From Bacteroidetes bacterium CG2_30_32_10 (lineage in GTDB: Bacteria; Bacteroidota; Bacteroidia; Bacteroidales; CG2-30-32-10), in the NCBI GenBank assembly GCA_001872995.1, contig MNXO01000094.1, positions 1-13,365 of the forward strand: DNA of 13,365 nt, read 5' to 3'. The notes beneath the pieces are model-generated. The model made no database searches, was not told the origin of the DNA, and worked only from the letters and a program-made list of their open reading frames with translations. A program made the position numbers and the translations under genes. This document shows, piece after piece, positions 1-6,486 of this stretch (positions within the stretch are counted from its first letter, which is position 1; each line of letters opens with the position of its first letter).

Positions 1-151
1 AACTACTACTGCGTTTATCACAGTTCCTTTTCAATTCACGACTTACAATCGACTTGTCTTTTCCTATTACTTTGGCAATTTCAATTTGTTTGTATCCTTG
101 CTGTTTCATTACACATATTGTGTATCTTTGTTCTACGGTTAAATGTTTCAT
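1..151 (-). CDS. IS30-family transposase, N-terminal fragment (cut by window edge)
   Basis: Reading the minus strand from the ATG at 151-149 gives 50 open codons up to the window edge, beginning MKHLTVEQRYTICVMK. The fragment has the helix-turn-helix layout of IS30-family transposases: a 'T.EQRY.I' opening, then 'GYKQIEIAKVIGKDKS', then 'IVSRELKRN'. The 'IA..(I/L)G...S.(I/V)SRE(L/I)KRN' pattern is the hallmark of this family and forms the domain that binds the element's terminal repeats. The catalytic DDE core would lie to the left of the window, so intactness cannot be judged. A -7-like motif TAATTTTG lies 30 bases upstream of the start. Family assignment is strong; the exact IS name is not known. 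Confidence 0.85.
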   Translation of the reverse strand, partial: MKHLTVEQRYTICVMKQQGYKQIEIAKVIGKDKSIVSRELKRNCDKRSSS

Positions 152-152
152 A

Positions 153-280
153 TTGCAACTTTTTTTTTGACGAGGAGAGGGCAAAATTAAACTTTATCCA
201 TCAGGGCGAAGGGAAAGATTTTTTCTTTCTCCTTTGTCTTGAAAAATATTAATAAATTGTTTTCCTCGTTAAAAGTTGCA
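153..280. repeat. Imperfect inverted repeat at the IS30 end
   Basis: The left arm (153-176) reads TTGCAAC, nine T, GACGAGGA. The right arm (263-280), read on the other strand, gives TGCAACTTTTAACGAGGA. They agree over TGCAACTTTT and ACGAGGA and differ mainly in T-run length. The arms bracket the upstream region of the transposase gene, including its candidate -7 motif. They may be the IS terminal repeat plus an internal transposase-binding copy near the start codon, or the two ends of a tiny 128-bp element. I cannot decide which. Confidence 0.5.
182..189 (-). promoter_or_regulatory. Candidate -7 element for the IS30 transposase
   Basis: On the minus strand this reads TAATTTTG, matching the Bacteroidota -7 consensus TAnnTTTG, 30 bases before the transposase ATG. 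I see no well-placed TTG -33 element, so this is a motif match only. Confidence 0.4.
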
Positions 281-294
281 TTAATTACTTGAAT

Positions 295-1143
295 TTAGGT
301 TAATAAAATAATGGCAGGAGGAATAATTAAGATGGGTATTATTGCCATAATGGTAGAAGCAATTCCCACCGAAGTATATTTAACAGACAATAAAGATAAA
401 TAAACCCCGATGAAAGGTCCAAAAAATGCACCAATACTAATATAAAGCATCGTTCTTTTATCTTTTACAGCTACAAAAAATTGTCCCCATTGACGCATCA
501 AGAAAACAAGCACAACAAAACCAATACTTCCCGCAATAACACGTATTTGAGTAGCAGCAAAAACACTATAATTTGCCATTCCGTATTTACTTACTACAAT
601 TCCACCAGCCTGTCCTATGGCGCCACCAAAGGCATACACCAATCCACGGATAGAATATTTGATTTTCAACTTATTTTTTGTTTCATTAGCATTGACGGTA
701 AATTTTTTCTTTTCGGTAATTACCGTTACAATTCCTATTAAAGTAACAAGCATGGCAAGCATCGATTTTACTGACAATGTTTCGCCCAATACCAACCAAC
801 TTATAAATGCAGCAATAGGCGGACTTAATGACATCATCAACATAGAGATGCGAGCACTCACATATTCATAAGATTTAAACAGGAAAAAATCACCAAACAC
901 AAATCCTATCAATCCAGAAATCGTCATCCAAATCCAAATATGCGGCGAAGCATCGAGTAGGAGAAAAGTGCCACGAATAATTTTAGAAACTACCGCATAA
1001 ATAACCATTGCGATGAGCAACCTTAAAATATTTACCGATAAAGAACCAACCCTACTGGTCGCTTTCTGAAACGTTAAAGCAGTTGCAGTCCAGCAAATGG
1101 CTGTTCCTAATGCAATAATTTCACCCCAATGCGATTGAAACAT
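295..1143 (-). CDS. EamA/DMT-family transporter, C-terminus truncated by the IS30 insertion (probable pseudogene)
   Basis: This is a 282-residue polytopic membrane protein of the drug/metabolite transporter superfamily, with two EamA repeats (about residues 8-145 and 168-282). Such proteins usually have ten helices and about 300 residues; the substrate cannot be told from sequence. The first repeat is complete and ends with the usual 'WLVLGETLS' followed by one more helix. The second repeat stops at 'IIPPAIILLT', aligning with the residue just before or at the conserved Glu of the first repeat, so the final Gly-Glu and last helix (roughly 25-30 residues) are missing. The stop codon lies beside the IS30 end, so the tail was probably replaced by IS sequence. 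The start (ATG at 1143) is followed by a normal first helix and preceded by a TAnnTTTG motif. The family is clear; loss of function is inferred. Confidence 0.85.
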   Translation of the reverse strand: MFQSHWGEIIALGTAICWTATALTFQKATSRVGSLSVNILRLLIAMVIYAVVSKIIRGTFLLLDASPHIWIWMTISGLIGFVFGDFFLFKSYEYVSARISMLMMSLSPPIAAFISWLVLGETLSVKSMLAMLVTLIGIVTVITEKKKFTVNANETKNKLKIKYSIRGLVYAFGGAIGQAGGIVVSKYGMANYSVFAATQIRVIAGSIGFVVLVFLMRQWGQFFVAVKDKRTMLYISIGAFFGPFIGVYLSLLSVKYTSVGIASTIMAIIPILIIPPAIILLT

Positions 1144-1159
1144 GGATTATTTTTTTGTG

Positions 1160-1167
1160 CAAAGGTA
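1160..1167 (-). promoter_or_regulatory. Candidate -7 element for the truncated EamA gene
   Basis: The minus strand reads TACCTTTG, a good match to TAnnTTTG, 16 bases upstream of the permease ATG at 1143. The implied transcript start would be very close to the start codon. No clear -33 TTG is present. Confidence 0.5.
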
Positions 1168-1326
1168 TGATTTCAATGGTAAAATTAAAATAATAATCAT
1201 AATAAAATAGTTCGCCGCTATGCGACTATGGTGATATTTTGATAATAAAGCAGCATCACTGCGACCTCTTTGTAAAACCAATCATACAAAACAATTAACC
1301 ATTCAATGAATTCGCCGATTTTTTTA

Positions 1327-1334
1327 TAAATTTG
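1327..1334 (+). promoter_or_regulatory. Candidate -7 element for the beta-mannosidase/EamA pair
   Basis: TAAATTTG matches TAnnTTTG. Transcription would begin at about 1341, leaving a short leader of about 15 bases before the ATG at 1356. The motif contains the TTG at 1332 that could be mistaken for a start codon, which argues that translation begins downstream. No convincing -33 TTG was found. Confidence 0.5.
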
Positions 1335-1355
1335 CCAAAAACAAATTTGCCAACA

Positions 1356-3905
1356 ATGGATTGTCGAAAAAATGGACTTGCTTTATTTATGGCGTGCATA
1401 TTTTCTCTTTTTATTATTTCAGAGGGATGTTCGCAAGCTGTGAACAAGCTCGAATTAAATAAAAATTGGCAATTTCGTAAGGTAGGCGATTTAAGATATT
1501 ATTCGGCTTACATTCCGGGTACGGTGCATCTTGATTTATATAAAAATCATATAATTTCTGACCCTTATTACGGTTGCAACGAGCAACAACAACAATGGAT
1601 TGAAAACGAAAACTGGGAATATCGCCTATTTTTTAATTTACCGGATTCCATTTTTATCCGTAATCAAATCAATCTAGTATTTGAAGGACTCGATACCTAT
1701 GCAAGCATTGCACTCAATGGTAAACAAATACTTCAAACCGATAATATGTTTAGAAGTTGGAAAGTAGATATCAAACCTTATTTGAAAAAGGAAAATAACG
1801 AATTGATGATAATCTTTGAATCGGCTGTAAACAAAGGAAAAAAAATGGCACAAACCCTTCAATATACTTTGCCAGGTGAAGAAAGAGTTTTTACGCGTAA
1901 AGCTGCTTATCAATATGGTTGGGATTGGGGACCTCGTTTTGTAACTTGTGGAATTTATAAACCGTTGTATATTGAATCATGGAATATTGCTAAAATAGAG
2001 AATATTCAGCTTATCCAGAAATCTTTAAACACAAATTTAGCGCATCTGAATTTTATTTTTGAACTCAATGCCAGCAAAGAGGGTATTTATGGTATATCGG
2101 TAATTGATAATATTACAGATTCAATTTATATTGAAAAGAAGTTGCCTTTAAACAAAGGTTTAAATAAAGTAACATTAAATATTGAAATTCAGCATCCTCA
2201 TTTATGGTGGACCAATGGTTTGGGAGCATCCTATTTATATCATTTTAATTGTAGTATAAAAGAAGGAAACGACTTTGTTGACACTAAAATTGTTAATATT
2301 GGTTTAAGAACCATTGAAATATTGCAAGAAAACGACAGTATTGGCAAAAGCTTTTATGTTAAATTGAATGGAATTCCTGTTTTTATGAAAGGAGCCAATT
2401 ATATACCTGCAGATAATTTTATTACCAGAGTTGATAGCAACAAATATGCAGCGATTATTAAAAATGCAGTAGATGCCAATATGAATATGTTGCGTGTGTG
2501 GGGAGGTGGCAATTATGAAAATAATATTTTCTATGACCTTTGCGACAAAAATGGTATTTTAATTTGGCAGGATTTTATGTTTGCCTGCGCCATGTATCCA
2601 GGAGATAGTTCATTTTTGAACAATGTTAAAAATGAAGCCATGGAGGTGATTAAGCGATTAAGAAATCATCCTTGCTTAGCACTTTGGTGTGGAAATAATG
2701 AAATTGACGAAGGATGGCACAATTGGAGTTGGCAAAAACAATACAAATATGCTGTAGTCGATTCAACACAAATATGGAACGATTATAGTAAGATTTTTTT
2801 TAAGATATTGCCCAAAGCAATCGCTGCTAATGATAGCAATCGCTTTTATTGGGCATCTTCTCCTTCTTTTGGATGGGGGCGTAAGGAAAGTTTGTTGCAA
2901 GGCGATGTTCACTATTGGGGAGTTTGGTGGGGAATGGAACCATTTGAAATGTACAAAACAAAAGTAGGTCGGTTTATGAGCGAATATGGTTTTCAAGGAA
3001 TGCCTTCTTATTCTACTTTAGCCAAAATTGCACCCTTAGATTCTCTTTCTTTGAATAACTTGATGGTGCAAAATCATCAGAAGCACCCCACAGGTTACCA
3101 AACCATCAAAACCTATATGGAAAGAGACTATAAAATGCCTTTAGACTTTAAAAATTATATTTATGTTTCTCAATTACTACAAGGAGAGGGAATTAAAATT
3201 GCCATAGAAGCCCATCGCAGAGCTAAACCAATTTGCATGGGAACACTTTATTGGCAATTGAACGATTGTTGGCCCGTTACCTCTTGGAGTAGTTCCGATT
3301 ATTTTAATAATTGGAAAGCTTTGCATTATTTTGTAAAGAAATTGTATGACGACCTCCTTATTTCTGTTAATCAAGAAGGAAATAACTATAATATTTATTT
3401 AATTTCTGATAAATTAGCAAATACCAAGGGCACACTTTTTATAACTATTGCCAATTTTGATGGTAAGTTGTTATTTGAAAAGCAAATTCCAGTTATTATT
3501 GGTAAAAATTCCAGTCAAATTTATTACTCACTCAATAATGAAATAATTAGTAAATTCAACAAAAACCAAATGTATCTTCATTGCGATTTTGTAGCAGATA
3601 GTTCAAAAAAAGTTTATCAAACGCTCTATTATTATTCTAAAGCCAAAGACCTAATACTCGAAAAGCCCGACATTCAAATTATTCCAATTGATGAAAATAG
3701 TTTTGAAATTACCACCAATGTGTTGGCTAAGAATGTATTTCTATTTATTGAAGGCAAAGAGGCAAACTTCGATGACAACTATTTCGATTTGTTACCAGGA
3801 GAAAAAAAAATCATTCATTCCGATATAAATGGAATTATCAATCAAATTAAAATAAAAACGCTCATAGATACCTATCCACCAAAGGATAAAAAAAATAAGC
3901 ATTAA
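1356..3905 (+). CDS. Secreted GH2 beta-mannosidase
   Basis: This enzyme should remove terminal beta-1,4-linked mannose from mannans or N-glycan-type oligosaccharides, probably in the periplasm or at the cell surface. From the ATG at 1356 it has 849 residues, usual for the family. The N-terminus is a basic start and hydrophobic stretch ending near 'SEGCSQA' (residues 22-28), an export signal; C25 could be a lipoprotein cysteine but the lipobox is poor. A jelly-roll domain follows, with the diagnostic 'YGWDWGP' at 187-193. The TIM barrel contains 'LRVWGGGNYE', the acid/base Glu449 in 'WCGNNE', the nucleophile Glu543 in 'MSEYGFQ', and 'YWQLNDCWP'. I chose 1356 rather than the in-frame TTG at 1332 because that TTG lies inside the promoter motif and the ATG begins the signal peptide directly. 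The stop overlaps the next gene's ATG. There is no T9SS tail. Confidence 0.93.
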   Translation: MDCRKNGLALFMACIFSLFIISEGCSQAVNKLELNKNWQFRKVGDLRYYSAYIPGTVHLDLYKNHIISDPYYGCNEQQQQWIENENWEYRLFFNLPDSIFIRNQINLVFEGLDTYASIALNGKQILQTDNMFRSWKVDIKPYLKKENNELMIIFESAVNKGKKMAQTLQYTLPGEERVFTRKAAYQYGWDWGPRFVTCGIYKPLYIESWNIAKIENIQLIQKSLNTNLAHLNFIFELNASKEGIYGISVIDNITDSIYIEKKLPLNKGLNKVTLNIEIQHPHLWWTNGLGASYLYHFNCSIKEGNDFVDTKIVNIGLRTIEILQENDSIGKSFYVKLNGIPVFMKGANYIPADNFITRVDSNKYAAIIKNAVDANMNMLRVWGGGNYENNIFYDLCDKNGILIWQDFMFACAMYPGDSSFLNNVKNEAMEVIKRLRNHPCLALWCGNNEIDEGWHNWSWQKQYKYAVVDSTQIWNDYSKIFFKILPKAIAANDSNRFYWASSPSFGWGRKESLLQGDVHYWGVWWGMEPFEMYKTKVGRFMSEYGFQGMPSYSTLAKIAPLDSLSLNNLMVQNHQKHPTGYQTIKTYMERDYKMPLDFKNYIYVSQLLQGEGIKIAIEAHRRAKPICMGTLYWQLNDCWPVTSWSSSDYFNNWKALHYFVKKLYDDLLISVNQEGNNYNIYLISDKLANTKGTLFITIANFDGKLLFEKQIPVIIGKNSSQIYYSLNNEIISKFNKNQMYLHCDFVADSSKKVYQTLYYYSKAKDLILEKPDIQIIPIDENSFEITTNVLAKNVFLFIEGKEANFDDNYFDLLPGEKKIIHSDINGIINQIKIKTLIDTYPPKDKKNKH

Positions 3906-4816
3906 TGAAAAACAAGCAATTCAGCACCAATTCACTTCTTCTAATCACCGCTATTATATGGGGGTTTGCATTTGTAGCCCAACGAATGGGAATGGATTAT
4001 ATCGGTCCATACACCTTTAATGCCATTCGTTTTGCATTGGGAGCTATTTCTCTTTACCCATTAATAATATATAACAAGCGACAACAAAGAAAATTAGAAC
4101 CTGAATTGGTAAAAATAAAAACCTGGCAAAAAAAATGGGGTGGCTTGCTGCTTGGCATTGTTTTATTTTCGGCTGCTTCGCTTCAACAAATAGGAATTGT
4201 CTATACTACTGCCGGAAAAGCTGGATTCATCACCGGCTTATATGTTTTAATTGTGGCTTTTATCGGTTTGTTGTGGAAACAAAAATTAAAAGTAACCTTA
4301 TGGTGGGGCGTTGGGTTCGCCACTATAGGAATGTACTTATTAAGTGTTACCGGTGATTTTAAAATAGCTACTGGCGATATTATTGTATTGATAGGAGCTT
4401 TATTTTGGGCAATACATGTTCAACTTACCGGATATCTTTCGCCACGCACAAATGCTATTCGTTTGGCACAATACCAGTTTTTTATTTGTTCTATTTTAAG
4501 TTTTATAGCTGCTTTTGTTTTCGAAAAAATTACCATAAGTAGCATCATTGAAGCTACCTATCCTTTGCTGTATGGAGGTTTTTTATCTGTTGGAATTGCT
4601 TATACAATGCAAGTGTATGTTCAAAAAACAGCACATCCCACTTATGCTGCCATTATTTTAAGTTTAGAAGCTGTTTTTGCAGCCATAGGTGGGTGGTTGG
4701 TGTTAAATGAAACACTTTCATATAGAGCGCTTATTGGTTGTTGCTTGATGCTTGCCGGGATGCTTGCTGCCCAACTTGATTCGTTTAATCCAAAAAAAAT
4801 GTTTAAAAAGCAATAG
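3905..4816 (+). CDS. EamA/DMT-family transporter
   Basis: This 303-residue inner-membrane protein has two EamA repeats (about residues 10-148 and 157-290) and about ten hydrophobic helices. The first repeat starts with 'AIIWGFAFVAQRMGMD', a typical family opening. The second ends with 'GGWLVLNETLS' and a last helix, so unlike its relative at 295-1143 it is complete. Substrate is unknown; family members often export amino acids, nucleosides or other metabolites. Its ATG shares one base with the stop of the beta-mannosidase gene (TAATG), which suggests translational coupling and one transcript. That neighbour hints at a link to sugar metabolism but does not prove it. The next gene starts 103 bases later with its own promoter motif. 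Confidence 0.9.
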   Translation: MKNKQFSTNSLLLITAIIWGFAFVAQRMGMDYIGPYTFNAIRFALGAISLYPLIIYNKRQQRKLEPELVKIKTWQKKWGGLLLGIVLFSAASLQQIGIVYTTAGKAGFITGLYVLIVAFIGLLWKQKLKVTLWWGVGFATIGMYLLSVTGDFKIATGDIIVLIGALFWAIHVQLTGYLSPRTNAIRLAQYQFFICSILSFIAAFVFEKITISSIIEATYPLLYGGFLSVGIAYTMQVYVQKTAHPTYAAIILSLEAVFAAIGGWLVLNETLSYRALIGCCLMLAGMLAAQLDSFNPKKMFKKQ

Positions 4817-4889
4817 ATGAGTGCATTGTTTATCAAATACTTTCAACAATATACAACGGACTAGTTCATTCTTGTTTTCTAAAAAAATG

Positions 4890-4897
4890 TACCTTTG
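4890..4897 (+). promoter_or_regulatory. Candidate -7 element for the YitT/TatA genes
   Basis: TACCTTTG matches TAnnTTTG exactly, 22 bases before the ATG at 4920. The nearest TTG upstream (4872-4874) is only 15 bases away, shorter than the usual spacing, so the -33 element is uncertain. Confidence 0.5.
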
Positions 4898-4919
4898 CAA
4901 TCAATAAAAAAATAACAAA

Positions 4920-5783
4920 ATGAATGCAAAATCTAATTTGATTTTTAAAACCATAAAATCATACACTATCATTACGATAGGCTTATTTATCAACGCGATC
5001 TCATGGAACGCTTTTCTAATTCCTTCTAAAATTGTGGGGGGTGGAGTAACCGGATTGGCTACGCTTATCTATTTTGCTACTGATATTCCAATTTTTATTA
5101 GTTATTTAGTTATTAATGCAATTCTGATATTGCTTGCTATAAAAATATTAGGAAAAAGTTTTGGTATTAAAACAGTTTATGCCATTTTAGTACTTTCCTT
5201 TTTCTTTTCAATACTTCCTCAATTTATTAGTCAACCAATTGTAAATGATCGTTTTATGGCTGCAATTATTGGAGGTATTTTAGGGGGTGTTGGAATTGGT
5301 ATTGTATTTACGCAAGGTGGAAGTTCTGGTGGCACAGACATTATTGCATTGATGATTAATAAATACAGAAATATTAGTCCTGGTAGGATTTTGCTGGTTT
5401 GTGATATTGTTATTATTGCTTCTTCTTACTTTTTATTCAAATCATTAGAAACTATTGTTTATGGATACGTTACGATGGGGGTTTTCTCTTATGTTATCGA
5501 TTTGGTATTGGTAGGTTCTAAACAGTCGGTGCAAATATTTATTTTTTCAAAGAACAATCAGCAAATTGCAGAAAGAATTAGCAACGAAATTGGTAGAGGG
5601 GTTACCATTATTAAAGGTCAAGGATGGTACACCAAAGTTGATACAGATATATTAATGGTGATAGCTCGAAAATACGAATCGCAAAACATATTTAAAACGG
5701 TTAAAGAAATTGACCCCGATGCTTTCATTTCCTTATCAAACGCAATGGGTGTTTATGGCAAAGGCTTTGATAACATAAAATAA
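4920..5783 (+). CDS. YitT family membrane protein (DUF161 plus DUF2179)
   Basis: This 287-residue protein has the layout of the YitT family. About five to six hydrophobic segments fill residues 12-198, and a soluble C-terminal domain of the DUF2179 type spans about 203-280. Family signatures are visible: 'PSKIVGGGVTGLATLIYF' in the first membrane repeat (35-52), 'GGSSGGTDIIAL' (133-144), and 'GRGVTIIKGQGWYT' (225-238) opening the C-terminal domain. The biochemical role of the family is not established; it is an inner-membrane protein present in many bacteria. A TAnnTTTG motif lies just upstream, and tatA follows after 17 bases, so the two probably share a transcript. Start choice is supported by position relative to the promoter and by the first helix. 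Confidence 0.92.
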   Translation: MNAKSNLIFKTIKSYTIITIGLFINAISWNAFLIPSKIVGGGVTGLATLIYFATDIPIFISYLVINAILILLAIKILGKSFGIKTVYAILVLSFFFSILPQFISQPIVNDRFMAAIIGGILGGVGIGIVFTQGGSSGGTDIIALMINKYRNISPGRILLVCDIVIIASSYFLFKSLETIVYGYVTMGVFSYVIDLVLVGSKQSVQIFIFSKNNQQIAERISNEIGRGVTIIKGQGWYTKVDTDILMVIARKYESQNIFKTVKEIDPDAFISLSNAMGVYGKGFDNIK

Positions 5784-5800
5784 TGTTTTAAAAATTCATC

Positions 5801-6037
5801 ATGATAGTTCCTTTTCTTTTATTTTTAGATGTTGGCGGTGGTGAATTATTGCTGATATTGATTGCGGTTTTTCTTTTATTTGGACCTAAAAAAATACCCG
5901 AAATAGCTAGAGGAATAGGCAAAGAAATGCACGAATTTCAAAAAGCAACAAAAGATATCACCGAAGAGATTGAAAACAGCAAAAATGAAATTGTAGAAAA
6001 TTCAACAGAAATTGATGATAGAGAAAAAGAGAAGTAG
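5801..6037 (+). CDS. tatA: Sec-independent (twin-arginine) translocase subunit TatA/TatE
   Basis: TatA-type proteins oligomerise in the inner membrane to form the passage for folded proteins delivered by TatC. The product has 78 residues, normal for the family: a short N-terminal segment, one membrane helix (about 13-28), the diagnostic hinge 'FGPKKIPEIARGIGK' (27-41) beginning the amphipathic helix, and a charged, Glu/Lys-rich tail. An 'F-G-P-K-K-I-P-E' hinge is typical of TatA in Bacteroidota. No tatC is in the window, so the partner must be elsewhere. The gene follows yitT by 17 bases and is probably on the same transcript. Downstream is the MITE-like repeat, whose stem-loops could end transcription. 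TatA and TatE cannot be separated on sequence; a TatB role is less likely given the short tail. Confidence 0.9.
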   Translation: MIVPFLLFLDVGGGELLLILIAVFLLFGPKKIPEIARGIGKEMHEFQKATKDITEEIENSKNEIVENSTEIDDREKEK

Positions 6038-6059
6038 TGATTTTATTTATAACTAAATA

Positions 6060-6468
6060 GGGTCTGCTGAATTAATATAAAACCATTGATAATAATGTAA
6101 AAAATGAAGTTTTTTTAAGCAAACAAATGCAAAGGAAAACGTACAATTTTACAAAAAACCTTGCACTTAAAAGAGGCCTTATTTTTTTCGTCATCAACAT
6201 ATTTCTTCGACCCGTGCGAAAGCCCGAACGACAAGCGAGCCGGCCGTAGCGGGAATATCCCATTTTTTGAAATTTCACGAATGTAGTCCTGCCTTTTTAG
6301 GCAGGCTAATTCATTCGTAGAAATTTCAAAAATAGGATAGGGCGGGGGAAAGCATTTGTCGTTCTTGATTTTTTGTTTACTTTTTTATCAAGGAAAAAGT
6401 AAAAATAAAATATACTCCCATTGCCCTGAATGAAAATATGTATGAAAACCCACTTATTCAGCAGACCC
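6060..6468. mobile_element. MITE-like non-autonomous element with terminal inverted repeats and a 6-bp target duplication
   Basis: The element fills most of the 449-base gap between the convergent genes at 6037 and 6487. It begins with GGGTCTGCTGAAT (6060-6072) and ends with the exact reverse complement ATTCAGCAGACCC (6456-6468). The bases outside are TAAATA on both sides (6054-6059 and 6469-6474), as expected for a 6-bp target-site duplication. The two-base TA next to each repeat is also palindromic, so a 15-bp repeat with no duplication is an alternative reading. No transposase-like open frame lies inside; the 68-codon minus-strand frame has no recognisable motif. A long nested palindrome occupies the middle. 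It may also act as a terminator for both flanking units. Confidence 0.65.
6226..6364. repeat. Long nested palindrome with GC-rich arm
   Basis: Working outward from a 7-bp hairpin CCTGCCT/AGGCAGG (6288-6294 and 6299-6305, four-T loop), the flanks keep pairing: TAG/CTA, ACGAATG/CATTCGT (6277-6283 and 6312-6318), GAAATTTC on both sides (6269-6276 and 6320-6327), and T5/A5. After an unpaired region the sides pair again as GAACGACAA/TTGTCGTTC (6226-6234 and 6356-6364). The stretch 6205-6253 is about two-thirds G+C in an otherwise A/T-rich neighbourhood. The structure resembles dispersed palindromic repeats that fold as RNA or single-stranded DNA. Confidence 0.7.
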
Positions 6469-6486
6469 TAAATAATAATAAATCAA

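Larger units (their letters stand above)
1..297 (-). mobile_element. Right-hand end of an IS30-type insertion sequence (partial)
   Basis: This span covers the transposase fragment plus about 145 bases of non-coding sequence between its start and the truncated permease gene at 298-1143. The outer boundary is inferred: the permease reading frame loses homology at about 297-300, so the IS end should lie between about 280 and 300. The sequence TGCAACTTTT...ACGAGGA, read leftward from 280, is a candidate terminal-repeat sequence. The other end of the element is outside the window, so neither the terminal inverted repeat nor a target duplication can be confirmed. Confidence 0.6.

Noticed and set aside
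481..871. Plus-strand open frames opposite the EamA gene
   Set aside because: They are antisense shadows of a clear membrane-protein gene, with no family features of their own.
1200..1260. Small hairpins (ATAGT-CGC/GCGACTAT at 1207-1229 and GTGAT/ATCAC) in the divergent gap
   Set aside because: Short or bulged stems in A/T-rich DNA; no T-run or conserved element supports a function.
6072..6278. 68-codon minus-strand open frame inside the repeat element
   Set aside because: It runs through the terminal repeat and the palindrome, has no recognised motif or leader, and the codons mirror the repeat structure.
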